DNA from: Pohlia nutans
Taxonomy: Eukaryota; Streptophyta; Bryopsida; Bryales; Mniaceae
Assembly: GCA_022496805.1 (NCBI GenBank)
Contig: CM040102.1
Span: 868,001 to 932,000, forward strand
DNA length: 64,000 nucleotides
Direction: 5' to 3'
Within the stretch, counting starts at the first letter, position 1. Each line of letters starts with the position of its first letter. The notes beneath the pieces were generated by a model. It searched no databases. It was not told the origin of the DNA and saw nothing but the letters and a program-made list of their open reading frames with translations. Positions 11,767-22,744 of this stretch are shown piece after piece. The position numbers and the translations under genes are program-made.

Positions 11767-12852
11767 CTAATATCGCGGATGTCCCCGAAATGTTCCACGT
11801 TCCGCGTCCCACTGTTGCTCATAAAAGCGTTGCTCTATCAGCCGCCTTTCATTCTCTTCTTCTTCGCTCCGTCTTATTGCTTCTTGAAGATCTCTTTCAT
11901 ACTCATCATCTCGATGGTACTGACTCGATGGCCCAGAAGCATATCCGTCAGGGGGGCCGTCTGCAGCACTATACATATCCCTACCAAAACTCACGGGTGC
12001 ACCGCTTGCTGAGCTTTCGCCGGGGCCAGAATAAATAGGAGTATGGCTTTGAAACCCATGATGTCCAAAATCGTTGTGGGTTCTCTCGGGAGAATATGCT
12101 CGTAGAGTATTGTATCTGTCCGGATATGGAACCCGTTCATCATTGTGTACCGCGTATGCATTATCATCGTAGCCATGGCTAGTTCCCCTATGATATCCCC
12201 TGCCTACTGGATCTGAAGTTCCATGATAATTTTCATAGCCATGTTGAATGGCAGTTCCGAACGTCACGGGATAGTTCTCAACGTCGCGTTCCCGATATGT
12301 ATTGCGTGGCCGTACTTCCCATTGCGAGGTGTCGTCATCAGGAACATCAACGTTTGTCGCATGCGCTGTACGATTAGACCATTGCGGCACACAATCACTC
12401 AGTCCAGTCCAATTGGTGGCAATAAAGTTTTGTGAACGATTCAAACGTTCAACGTTTTTTCCATTCACCGTACTCCAATCCACATCCTTGTGCAGTACAA
12501 TCTTAGCCCAAACCATTGACATTAGGCCATATTTCATGATGGTTGGTTTGGAGTTAGGCAACCCAACAAAATCGTGCACCTCCCAATACCGTTGTTGAAA
12601 ATGGTTGCTCTGGCACGTCGTAGTTGGGCCTTCCCAATGACGGCCAGACACTATCATTTGAGCTCGTGGACAAATCTTGGCTAAATGCGTCATCTTCACG
12701 TACTCTTTGCATATTTTTAAAGTCCACGTTCTCGCCGGCTCCGTGTCCCAGCCCGGCTCCGCAACACAATTGGGGTCATCGACTTGATCCCAGTTTATAA
12801 CTTGAGGAGTCCTTTGTGAAGATCTCCTACTACTGCTGCTTCGCTGGGACAT
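11767..12852 (-). CDS. Intact 361-aa protein with shared N-terminal domain and C-terminal UIM-like helix
   Basis: An open frame from ATG at 12850-12852 to the stop at 11767. After a Ser/Arg-rich start, residues 20-140 match the N-terminus of the larger ORF starting at 22387: YVKMTHLAKICPRAQ against YVKLSHIGKLWPRDQ, and a common DVDWST/KVDWST end. The middle (about 150-310) is low-complexity, rich in Tyr, Gly, His and Asp, and probably disordered. Residues about 317-335 (YERDLQEAIRRSEEEEN) fit the ubiquitin-interacting motif pattern L..A...S..E and are followed by more charged helix. A GGACGG array with a reverse TATAAA starts about 200 bases upstream. The family is not recognised; ubiquitin binding is inference from the motif. 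Lack of breaks sets it apart from most neighbours. Confidence 0.6.
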   Translation of the reverse strand: MSQRSSSSRRSSQRTPQVINWDQVDDPNCVAEPGWDTEPARTWTLKICKEYVKMTHLAKICPRAQMIVSGRHWEGPTTTCQSNHFQQRYWEVHDFVGLPNSKPTIMKYGLMSMVWAKIVLHKDVDWSTVNGKNVERLNRSQNFIATNWTGLSDCVPQWSNRTAHATNVDVPDDDTSQWEVRPRNTYRERDVENYPVTFGTAIQHGYENYHGTSDPVGRGYHRGTSHGYDDNAYAVHNDERVPYPDRYNTLRAYSPERTHNDFGHHGFQSHTPIYSGPGESSASGAPVSFGRDMYSAADGPPDGYASGPSSQYHRDDEYERDLQEAIRRSEEEENERRLIEQRFYEQQWDAERGTFRGHPRY

Positions 12853-12989
12853 CGTGAGAAGTCAAAGCAACGCCAAGAAACCGCGTGGAAGGTAGAAGCG
12901 CAACGTGGTGCAGACGTCCTCAAATAAAGTCAAACGTGCGTACAGCGTGACGCAGTGACTCAAAAAACACGTGACAGAGTCGATGCAGG

Positions 12990-13425
12990 TGCACGCGGAC
13001 GATCACCTTGCCCACCGCCTCTCTGAGCGGACGAAAAAAGCCGTCCGCCATTTATACTGTCCGCCTAGGGCGGACGAAGCGTACAGCGGACGCCTGCCCG
13101 ATCGGACGGCCTCGATCGGACCGTACCAGATCCATCGGACGGCGTGCGTGCGGACATTCTCATCCGACGGCCGCTATCCGCGCGTACGTTTCGACCCTCG
13201 AATCGGACGGGCAGGGGCGCACGATTGCGTGGCCAAATCGGACGGCCCGCGCCGGGTCCCCATATCGGACGGACCACGCCGGCCGGACGGATTGATCGGA
13301 CGGACAGGCGCGCTCGATCCATCGGACGGCAGAGCGGACGCCGCATCGGACGACGGAGCGGACGCTGGATCGGACGGCAGTGCGGACGGCAGGCATCGGA
13401 CGGCAGGATCGAACGGCGTGCGCGA
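12990..13425. promoter_or_regulatory. GGACGG array upstream of the UIM ORF
   Basis: Dense GATCGGACGGC-type motifs in both orientations. A minus-strand TATAAA (13051-13056) lies in the part nearest the ATG at 12852. On the far side the array runs into the R1 repeat, so the block could serve as a two-way promoter. Function is inferred. Confidence 0.45.
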
Positions 13426-13810
13426 ACAGCCCAGGGGGTTTCTCCAAAGTATTGAGTTTTGGTGTTTCTCTCCCTTCCTCCTCCTCCAGCCCAACTCCTT
13501 GCGGACTTCGAGGACTATTTTGAGTACGGTCAAAGAATGTTCCAACATTTATTGTGCTTCGCATTGAATTCTTGTAGTGCTTCACTTCTAGGAGAGCGGT
13601 CCGTCCCACCTCTTTCATGATGGCTCTTACCTCTCTATTGTTAGCTAACTCCGCCCCCCCCCCCTCACGTTGCCCTTTTCCCTTTGCTCCTTTGTTCATT
13701 CTCCCTCCCACTTTTGGTCAATTTCATGACTTGACTTGTAATTACTTACCAATTGAATAAAGAAGCGAAATATTCAAAATATGAATTCCACTTCGAATTC
13801 CATAAGTTAT
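13411..13810 (+). repeat. R1 repeat, copy 1
   Basis: About 400 bp nearly repeated at 15910-16350. Landmarks in both are CCAAAGTATTGAGTTTTGGT, a CTCCTCCTCCAGCCCAACTC pyrimidine stretch, TTCCAACATTTATTGT and a C-run (C9 here). Each copy directly follows a GGACGG array. No ORF is conserved between the copies. Confidence 0.75.
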
Positions 13811-14290
13811 CGTGTATGTGTGTGCGTATGTGCATGCAAGTATACATGATGGTAGAACGTCGTGCAAGGCATATTATCATCTCTAGTAAGCTTGGAATAA
13901 TAATATATGCCAATTGGTAATATAAAACACATGTGGCATGCCATTTTCATGATGGTTCAACATCGTGGAAGACATGTTTGTAGTGCATGTATATTCGTAA
14001 GTGCTTCCATGTATATGTACATACAAATATCCACCCACATATTTACATATACATACATACATATATCCATACATACATATGTGTATATGTATATATTTAT
14101 GCTCGTGTATTTCTATGTTTATATAGATTTACATATCCACGATATAAATATATTGTGTACACATGTGCGATTGGATGAATAATATTCTATGGAAAAAATC
14201 ACAAAATAGGATCTTATTTGTTATCAAGGAAATTGTAAACGTTAGGCATTGGCGGAGAAATCCTATGATCGATCAAACTACTTCTATCTA
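13811..14290. repeat. AT-rich spacer with TAYATA-type repeats (R2, copy 1)
   Basis: A low-complexity ATACATACATATATCC region. Bases 14080-14200 resemble 16790-16910, sharing ATATAAATATATTGTGTAC and the following ATGTGCGA. Apparent ORFs are strings of Tyr, Ile, His and Thr from the repeat and are not genes. Confidence 0.6.
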
Positions 14291-14292
14291 TC

Positions 14293-14834
14293 TTAACCAC
14301 TAAAGGTCCTCACCTCTTTTCTAAAAGTCGAAGCACTATAATTTGCAATCTTGAAATATCACATTGTATGATTTATATTTTTTCATAAACAGTCATTAAC
14401 AATATGAAGGTATGGCAAAATTTTCAACATGATTCGAAAATATTTTGAATATTTACAAATTTTATTATGTAAAGAAGGGAAAAATTCAAAATAAATATAG
14501 TTTTGTCAAATTTAATATCAAAAATTATATTTAAGGTACATAAAAGTTATATTTACAAGGAGTAAAAGACTGAAAGTGAAGAAATTAATAGAGACATATG
14601 ATAGAAGCATCTTTAGTAATCCCTTTGCATTTTGAACACTCGAAATTCAAATTTCACGACGGTGAAATATCTTCAAATGAAGTCTATTCTCCAATCCCAA
14701 CGGTCAAAAGATGTATCATAACTTAACTTAAACATCTAATGATAACACCAACTGCAATAAAGTTAAAACACTTGATTTTTGGGGCGTTTCATCAAAAAAC
14801 AAGCATAATATGGTTGATTCGGCATTTTGGAGTT
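14293..14834 (+). mobile_element. MITE-B copy 1
   Basis: Begins TTAACCACTAAAGGTCCTCA and ends near TTTTGGAGTTAA. It is about 85-90 percent similar by eye to 15155-15698 over its length, with the landmark CATAACTTAACTTAAACATC. It is non-coding and AT-rich. Confidence 0.7.
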
Positions 14835-15154
14835 AATGTTGGTTTAATGTTGCCTTTCACAACAATCAATATACACTTTTATATAAATTTTACCTTTCGG
14901 ATTGGTTTATTTTTTTAATTAAAGTTTACACACGCACGAATTTGTATGTATCTAATTTGTCCTAAAGTGTTATGTATTTTCTAATAGAAAATGAACTTTT
15001 TAAAATTATGCAGGTTAAATAGTTGAAGGAATTCATATTTTAATGGACCATGGACAATCACAAATTTTAATTATTGTACGAAGTCGCCGTATGTGATGGA
15101 TGTACGCATGAGCAACCATCCAATATTTAGAATATGAAGGCGAGCGTCAAAGGG
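14835..15154. other. AT-rich spacer
   Basis: Unassigned AT-rich DNA between two MITE-B copies; no ORF or repeat end recognised. Confidence 0.5.
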
Positions 15155-15698
15155 TTAACCGCTAAAGGTCCTCACCTCTTTTGATAAAGTCAAAGCACTA
15201 TAATTTGCATACTTGAAATATCAAATTGTATGATTTATGATTTTTCATAGAGAGTCATTAAAATTATGAAGGTATGGCAAAATTTTCAAAATGATTCGAA
15301 AATATTTTGAATATTTACAATTTTTATTATGTAAACAAGGGAAAAATTCAAAATACATATAGTTTTGTCAAATTTAATATCAAAAATTATATTTAAGGTA
15401 CATAAATGTCATATTTACAAGGAGTAAAATACTGAAAATGAAGAAATTAAAAGAGACCTATGATATGAGCATGTTTAGAAATCCCTTTGTATTTTGGACA
15501 TTCAAAATTCAAATTTCTTGACGGTGGAAAATCTACAAATGAAGTCTATTCTCCAATCCCAACGGTGAAAAGATGTATCATAACTTAACTTAAACATCTA
15601 ATGAAATCACCAACTACAATAAAGTTAAAACACTTGATTTTTGGGGCGTTTGACCAAAAAACAAGCATAAAATGGTTGATTGGTCCTTTAGGGGTTAA
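15155..15698 (+). mobile_element. MITE-B copy 2, complete, TTAA on both sides
   Basis: Starts TTAACCGCTAAAGGTCC and ends GGTCCTTTAGGGGTTAA, giving TTAA at both outer edges with inner ends CCGCTAAAGG and CCTTTAGGGG. It is 544 bp and non-coding. A GGACGG array begins about 20 bases to the right. Confidence 0.75.
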
Positions 15699-15717
15699 GG
15701 GTCATCTGCAGAAGCAC

Positions 15718-15925
15718 CTCGGACGGCGGTTTTAGAGGACGAGATCGAATGAACTGAATGAAATGGAGCGCGCTGATCGGACGGACAGGATCCATCGGAC
15801 GAAACCCTCGGATCGAACGACAGGGCGGACGCCTGATCGGACGACAGAGAGGACGCCGGATCGGACGGCAGTGCGGACGGCACGAATCGGACGGCAGGCA
15901 TCGGACGGCGTGCGCGAGCAGCCCA
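15718..15925. promoter_or_regulatory. GGACGG array without an obvious gene
   Basis: Repeats of ATCGGACGGCA and variants between MITE-B copy 2 and R1 copy 2. The distal part is nearly the same as 13310-13420, so it belongs to the duplicated array plus R1 block. No TATAAA and no long ORF follow on either side. Confidence 0.4.
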
Positions 15926-16350
15926 GGGGGTTCTCCAAAGTATTGAGTTTTGGTGTTTCATTGCTCTCCCTTTCTCCTCCTCCAGCCCAACTCCTTGGGT
16001 CTACACGTACTTCAAGAATCCTCGCGGACTTCGAGGACTATTTTGAGTACGGTCAAAGAATGTTCCAACATTTATTGTCCTTCGCATTGAATTCTTGTAG
16101 TGCTTCACTTCTAGGAGAGCGGTCCGGACCACCTCTTTCATGATGTCTCTTACCTCTCCATTGTTAACTTACTCCGCCCCCCCCCCCCCACCTTACCCTT
16201 CTCCCTTTCTTCCTTTGTTCATTCTCCCTCTCACTTTTGGTCAATTTCATGACTTGACTTGTAATTACTTTCCAATTGAATAAATAGGCAAAATATTCAA
16301 ATGTAAAGGCAATAGAATGAAGCATTGCGTTCCAATTTGAATTCCATAAG
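15910..16350 (+). repeat. R1 repeat, copy 2
   Basis: Direct copy of 13411-13810, with an extra segment around TGGGTCTACACGTACTTCAA and a longer C-run. Followed by AT-rich DNA (16351-16650) in which nothing is recognised. Confidence 0.75.
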
Positions 16351-16639
16351 AGTTAGCAATTTTTTATGCATACATTACTTCGAACCTACTAGAGTGACTT
16401 CATTCAATGAATTCACAAACATAATTTAAGAGGGAAAGACCACGTCAATTTTCATAAACAAATTATCACACAATATATGTAACAATTTATATTTTACAAA
16501 CCTAGTTAGAGGGGAAAACTTGAAATTAAATTAGATTTGAACCTATTGTATGCATGTTCATATGAATAGTATATATGAAATTAAATTATAGTTGAACATA
16601 TTGAATACACATGTATGTACCTTTATATTACATACATAT

Positions 16640-16910
16640 AAATAAATCTTATTGTATGCGTATGTGCATGCATGTTTAGGGTTTATATTAATATGTACAT
16701 CTATAAATGGTCGACACATCCATCTATATATCTATATATATATATATATCTATATATATATCTATATATATATATATCTATATATATATATACGTATATA
16801 TGCACATATATTTTTATGTATACATAAATTTATATGAACAGAATATAAATATATTGTGTACGCATGTGCGAATGTATGAATCATCTTCTTTGAATAATGG
16901 AGCCCGTAAT
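16640..16910. repeat. AT-rich R2 copy 2 with ATATCT microsatellite
   Basis: Bases 16723-16800 are (TA)n interrupted by CTATATATATCT units. The flank at 16800-16910 matches 14080-14200. ORFs of alternating Ile and Tyr here come only from the microsatellite. Confidence 0.8.
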
Positions 16911-17220
16911 ATCCTCTGAAATTTGTTATCAGTAAAAATGAAATAGTTCCAAAATGGAACGATCTTGGTGCCATGTTATTGTTCATAGTGTAAAAGGTTG
17001 GTGGTTTTACATTTTGGGACTCTTAACAGTAAGTCATGCATGTTACATTGTTCTGTGGCAACATTTGTTAAAATGACTTCACTTAGTCACTATTCATATA
17101 TGATCTCAACCATTGAAATTCACTTCTTTTTGAATCCCAAGTCATTTTATATTCATACAGCTAAATTGGTGTTCGTAACCGTTGATCTTAAAGTATGGAT
17201 TGAATCTAAAATTCATATGT

Positions 17221-17715
17221 GTAACCTAAGTGCCCAATCAACCATATTATGCTTGATTTTTGGTCCAACGTCCTTAAAATCTAGCGTTTTAGCTTTTATG
17301 TAGTTGGAGTTTTCGTTAGATGTTTAAGTTAAGTTATGATACATCTTTTGACCGTTGGGATTGGAAAGTAGAAAATCTATTGAAGTTATTCCAACGTTGA
17401 GAAATTTGAAATTGGAGTGTCCTAAATACAAAGGGCTTTCTAATAATGCTCAAATCATAGGACTCTTTTATATCTTTTGCTTTCATACCTTTACTACATG
17501 TAAATGTAACTTTTATCTACCTTAAATAAAAAACTTGATATTAAATTTGACAAAAGTATATTTATTTTGAAATTTTGTCGTGTTTACATAATAAAATTTG
17601 TAAATATTCAAAATATCTTCCAATCATGTTGATACTTTTATCATACCTTCATATTGCTAATGACTAGGAATGCAAAATTATAAATCACCCAATGTGATAT
17701 TTCAAATATGCAAAT
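17221..17715 (-). mobile_element. MITE-B copy 3, inverted, truncated
   Basis: Reverse complement of the MITE-B body: GTTAAGTTATGATACATC and GACCGTTGGGATTGGA are the complements of landmarks in the other copies. The end near 17221 is diverged and the end near 17715 runs into unrelated DNA before MITE-A at 17764. The preceding 300 bases (16911-17220) hold nothing I recognise. Confidence 0.65.
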
Positions 17716-17763
17716 CCTATGATCGATTTTACCATACCAACATGTTGCGTTGTCCTCAAAGGG

Positions 17764-18339
17764 TTAACCCCTAACGGCCCAATCATGCATATTTTGCATG
17801 ATGTACGGATTTGAACTCCGATTTTTCATCCATCATGCACTTTTTGCAGTGTGGATCTTTTACTTAAACTTTTATGGGAAGTTAGCTTTGTGCATGTGTG
17901 ATCCAATTAGAGAGGGGATGATTTGTGAAATTTTTATGCCTCATGTCATGTTGTAGTGTTCCACCCAAAATTTCAAAGATTTTAGTCTAAAAGTGCTCTT
18001 GAGAAAGTGAAGTACTAAAATTAAGTAACCAAAAAATCTCCAAAAATCACTACACTTAAAGCATTACATTTCAACCCATCACAAAAGATTTCATTATTAG
18101 ATTGCCAATATCTTATTCGTAATCATATTCCAAAAGAGCTCTAAATTTGAAGTTTGAAAATTAATACACAAAAATTGGTGATAGCCATTGCAAATCCAAC
18201 CGTATGGATAGAATCTAACATTCATGATGTACAACTTTTATTCATTCATCCAGTTGAAAATATCCCTCTTAGTTGCATTTTATAATGCATTTCTGAAAAA
18301 CGGCCAAATCTGAAAAGGGTGAGAACGTTTAGGGGTTAA
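17764..18339 (+). mobile_element. MITE-A copy, complete, TTAA on both sides
   Basis: 576 bp from TTAACCCCTAACGG to CGTTTAGGGGTTAA. Related full copies are at 35479-36060 (same strand) and 8551-9389 (opposite strand). It is non-coding. The termini equal TTAA plus CCCCTAA, as in piggyBac-type insertions. Confidence 0.75.
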
Positions 18340-18439
18340 TAGGAGTCTTTGGCTCACTTAATCACAATCATTGGATTCGTCATGGCATTTAATCCATTCT
18401 GGGAAGTTGTTGAGTTGAACAACGTCATGAAATCTGACT

Positions 18440-18568
18440 ATCGGCGGTCCGAACGGACGAATCGGACGGCTGTATCAGACGGCGGATCGGACACCGTCAA
18501 GCGGACGGCATTTTGCGCCCCGGAGCGGACGGCCAGAAGCGGACGGCAGGCATCGGACGGCGGCAGTG
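18440..18568. promoter_or_regulatory. Short GGACGG array
   Basis: About ten GGACGG-type motifs lie 100 bases to the right of MITE-A and about 330 bases beyond the stop of the RING ORF at 18902, so here the array is downstream of the nearest gene. The rest up to 18901 is unassigned. Confidence 0.4.
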
Positions 18569-18901
18569 AAAAAAAGAAATTGGCTTGGAGGAAGAGTCCT
18601 TCCTTCATTACGTCTTCTGATCAGCTACTTTGACTAGGTAAACCTCTAAATGCCTACACTGCTGTCCCAGTTTCTTTTTTCAAATTATAACACGATAAAA
18701 AATAAATTGCATTTGTGGGAGTCCTTCAAATGAAAAAATTGTCATGCGAATTCTCTATTATTATGAGTTTTGTAAAAAGTATAAATAGAGAAGTGAAAGA
18801 AAACCGAGTGTGGAAAAAGTATTCTACATGGAAGTCAACAAGAATGGAAACGTGAATAGACTTATATATATTCATATAGTAGCCAAATGGCTAAAAAACA
18901 G

Positions 18902-21900
18902 TCATGCAATATCAATATTCATCGAACGAGTACGTCTACGCTGACTGTCATGAGTGATTGTACCGCCTGCCTCAACCTCTGAATCTATCGCAAACTTCTT
19001 TTCAACGTTGTCTTGAGATGGTTCCCAATAGCCATCCTCGTCGGCCTTTCGTTTCCCCTTGCGAGAACGATCCATATCCACCTCTCTTGCCTTAAAAACC
19101 TCCATGTACTTCTCCACACGACCGACAACAAGAGTTACAGTTTGCTGAGTTTCCCCAAATGTCGTTGACCAGTTCGATGTCAACATATGACGTCGCCACA
19201 TTTCGATGATGTCATTGATCCTCCTATCAAATGCACCTGCAACATCCGCATAGGAATTCTCCTCATCAATGAACATGTCCTCGGTCGTTGTGGCACGAAG
19301 CCTAGCCGCCTCCTCCAACTTTGAAAGGACCAGAGCTCTGCCAATCAACATACGGTCATACGTTCCGTGTTGTTCTCCTAAGACATGACCGGATGCCTCG
19401 TACCACGTGTTATCATCTCTCTTTTTTACTTCATTCTTTGGGAATCGGAAGAACTTTTTGTGATGTACGCTCCAATGTCCCCCAAAGTTGCGGCAAAACA
19501 CCTCCCGGTCCGCCTCGTTCACAAGTGCACGTGCTCGCACTTCGATCTCGTAATCTCGGGTCATCCAGAAAAGTTCGTCCTTGTCCATAAAATCTTCTAC
19601 CTCAGACCGTTCTGCGTGCAAATGGTACAAGTCATGGCAGTCGAAGTTAACATCCCATACCAATGGTTGACCCCAGTTTTTGTAATTTAGAAACTTCTTC
19701 GGTTTTTGGTCCAGAGGAAGGTTCCACTGGTTGTATTCATGACCAGATGGCATAAAGGCGCGAAGGCCCATCATTTTGTAGAATCTGACATGTATAGGAG
19801 CATTGCACAGGGGACACCAAGAGCGTCGTAAGCAATGTTCCGCAACGCACTTAATATGAAAGGTATAATGACATTGTCCTAGTTGGATCGCTCCTTCTGG
19901 ACCAAACCCATATTGACACAAGCAACATGTCTCTTTCAGAAAGTCGGGAGCTGGATTACATGTATGAACCACCGTCTTCTCCTTCTCCAACAAATGCGAG
20001 GAAAACACATTATATGGCATCCACCCTTCTTTGATCGCCGAAGCCCAATCCATGTTGTTTGTTTCTAGAGAACCACAAATCCCATGTGCCTGTGTCATCA
20101 TCACGTCAACATCACCCCACATGGTAAACGTAGTCATTGTACGTGCTCCAGGCAGCGCGACTTGTCGATCAAATAATTCTTGCACCCTCCTCAAACTTCC
20201 TAGCATACAAGAGAGATTCCCACTTTTTTTCTCCTCGTACTGGAACATCAAATACAACTCACGCGCGACCAATTCATCCACATCCTTTAATTGGTGGACA
20301 TAACTCAACTAAGGCAGGCTTTGCTCACGAGGTGGTATGGGCATCTCCTTGTCACTTTTCCAGAAAAGTAATTCACACCTCGCTATATCCTTGTCAATCT
20401 CTGCTTGATGCAATCGTTGTCTCAACGTCTCGATCTCACGGTTACTGGCTTCACCGGCTTCGGTTGGTGGCCTTTTCCAAGGTTCTTCATGCATCCTATC
20501 AACCGCCACGAATACCTCCGCTACACCTGGCCGCTCTAGCGAATTCAAAGGATCCTGTTCATTGTGGAGGTCACCGTCGGAAGTTTGGGCATCCAAAGGA
20601 AGGGGCAACTGCTCCGATGGCGGTACAGTATCTTTAACCACTGTTTCGTCTGAAGTTTGGGCATCCAAAGGAAAGGGCAACTGGTGCGATGGAGCGAGAG
20701 TATCTTCAACCACTCTCTCGTCCAAAGTATGGGCATCAAATGGAAGAGACAATTGGTCTGATGGGGAAAGAGTTTCTTCAAGTACTACTCCGTCCAAAAC
20801 CTGCGCATCCAATGGAAGGGACAACTGGTCCGATGGAGCAAGAGTTTCTTCAAGTACTGCTGCGTTCGAAGTGTTGGCATTCAACGGAATAGCGAGCTGC
20901 TCCGAAGGGACGAGAGATTCTTGAGGTAATGCTTCTTTCTTTGTAGTTTCTTCTCGCAGCTTCTCTACTTCTTCTATCAACTGCCAATTCATCATCTGGA
21001 GATGCATGGTCTTCAAATGGTTCTTTATGATGGTCGACTGCAGTTGTTTTATGGTTTCTCCCGCCAACCGCTCAAATCCCCTTGCACATTCCGTTGTTTC
21101 TTTTAGTCTCTTCGTGAGCTCATCAACACGCTTCGCCTTTTCGATGACTGGCCCCCAACGGCCCAATTTTTTCTCAATTGATTGGACATCTCTAGCGAGC
21201 TGTGGTGCGATTGTACGAAGGAAAGTTGTTACGTCCATGGCTTTTACCAAGTTCACGTACACGTTCTTCAAAAGAAGTTTCAATGAACCTAGATCACTTT
21301 CCAAGTCGGGGAACTCGTTGGACAGTTCCCACTGCTCTATAGGCATTCTCTTTGCCTCACAAGTCCTGCAATTTCCCCAACGTCCATTTGGATCCCGAAT
21401 TAGTGTATCCGTGTCATCCGGACATGCGCGTTTCTCGCTCGGAGTCGAGGAACTTGGATTGCTTGGACCGCCCTTTTCTACCCGAACCGCCCAGTCCGTT
21501 CCAAAGTTATACTTTTCTTGGCGGTCCTCCGTGGTAATTGTATCGGACCTCAACTTTTGTTTCCCCTTTGATTCCGTAGTTCCCTGAATTAGCGTGGATG
21601 GGTTATGCGGCAACAGTTCCTCGCCCTCCTTGCACGGTACCGATCGAGACGGAGAAGTTGCAATATCTTCGACTTTGTCTTCTAAGTCCCATTCAACTTT
21701 GACTTCTATTTCCTCCCGTTCAGCATTGACTTCGGTTTCCACACTTGCATCCAAATTGTCCAAAGCGGCTATAGGCAGTACTGGTAATTTAGCGGTCTTT
21801 AGTTTGACTTCCACTCGAGTGTCTCGACCTGAGCTACTTGTAGTCGACGTGCCCGTTTTCTTTAAAGAGACCAACATTTCTTTTGTGCTTGTAGATGCTG

Positions 21901-22387
21901 GATCATACAAATCAGGAATATCTCGCTGCCCGTCTGCTAATTGAATTGGCATCGATTTAATTGCAGGGTATGTACTCCAATCCACCTTGCGCTCCAACCT
22001 TAATTCCACATAGACCATTGCCAGTGTGTTGTAGTTGAATGTTCCCTTTGACTTCGAACGAGCTCCAAACAATGCCCTCCATACCTCTTCCGCTCGGTGA
22101 AGGAAATGATCATCTTTGCACAAGTTTGGTTTGGCAGTAAAGGTTTTTGCCATCAATGGTAATTGATCCCTCGGCCACAGTTTACCAATGTGGGACAGTT
22201 TGACATAATTTCTGCAATCCGTGGTAGACCAATATTCGTCCTTAACTTCTTCCCATCGTGGTGCGGCTAGAATAGTTGGGTCGTCCAATACGGCGTAATC
22301 GATCGCATGCGGGGCCCCCTTAGGCTTGTTCCTCCTAGGCCCAGCATTAGCATTCGGAAAGTGACCCTCACGTTGGTCATCGGCCAT
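18902..22387 (-). CDS. Long RING-finger ORF split by one TAG codon
   Basis: ATG at 22385-22387 opens 692 codons to TAG at 20309-20311. The same frame continues, without any other break, for 468 more codons to 18902. Residues about 25-150 of part one match the N-terminal domain of the 11.8-kb ORF. A coiled-coil region follows (about 390-490), then five repeats of about 26 residues with core ETLAPSDQLSLPLDAQ (about 490-620). Part two holds a RING-like finger (CCLCQYGFG...CHYTFHIKC...CPLC, about residues 128-168 after the TAG), then a conserved-looking acidic/aromatic region and a basic RKGKRKADEDG stretch near the end. The finger suggests a ubiquitin ligase; target and family are unknown. The TAG (likely from CAG) may be a nonsense mutation or be read through. 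The motif after it (TTGAGT) is not a known readthrough context. Confidence 0.6.
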
Positions 22388-22439
22388 TGCTTAACAATGT
22401 GTGAATGAACCGTGTGCAATTATCGAGACAGAATGCTGC

Positions 22440-22612
22440 GACGAGGTGAATCGATCGTGTACCCTAAACCGTGAGGTAATCCCGCGATAATGTGAATCAA
22501 CCGTTTGCGTAAAAACCCCGCGAAAATGTGTAAGAACCGTCTGTGTAAGAAAACCGTGATATTGTGAGTGACCTGTCCGTGTGAAAATACCGCGAAGATA
22601 TGAATAAAGTGT
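22440..22612 (-). repeat. Short degenerate repeats in the leader of the RING ORF
   Basis: About four or five units of roughly 40 bp, with shared words such as ACCGCGAARATGTG and CCGTTTGYGTAAAAA, lie between the ATG at 22387 and the hairpin at 22618. If transcription starts at the TATA-like site near 22766 they form the 5' leader. Confidence 0.5.
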
Positions 22613-22617
22613 GTAAG

Positions 22618-22658
22618 ATGCTTATTGTGACCAATCGGTGATTGGTCACAATAAGCAT
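22618..22658. other. Perfect 19-bp hairpin, 3-nt loop
   Basis: The left arm ATGCTTATTGTGACCAATC (22618-22636) and its exact reverse complement (22640-22658) are separated by GGT. It lies about 230 bases before the RING ORF start codon and is unrelated to the GGACGG motif. It could be a protein-binding palindrome, an RNA hairpin or a tiny foldback insertion. Confidence 0.85.
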
Positions 22659-22744
22659 ATGACCTCTCACCCCTGTAGTAAATAAGGCTAGGAAGTCCAC
22701 AAAGGGAATTTCCAGCAACCTGATTTGGGAGTGAGAAGTGAGAG

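Noticed and set aside
13018..13430. GGACGG array as a CRISPR array or an Arg-rich coding sequence
   Set aside because: Spacing is irregular and motifs occur in both orientations; the Arg-rich ORFs exist in all frames, as expected from the motif.
13883..14182. His/Tyr/Ile-rich ORFs
   Set aside because: Low-complexity ATACATAC repeats, present in several frames.
16652..16986. ORFs of alternating Ile and Tyr
   Set aside because: Translation of the ATATCT microsatellite.
20309..20320. Programmed readthrough of the TAG in the RING ORF
   Set aside because: The following bases TTGAGT do not match the CARYYA-type readthrough context; kept as an open question, not as a feature.
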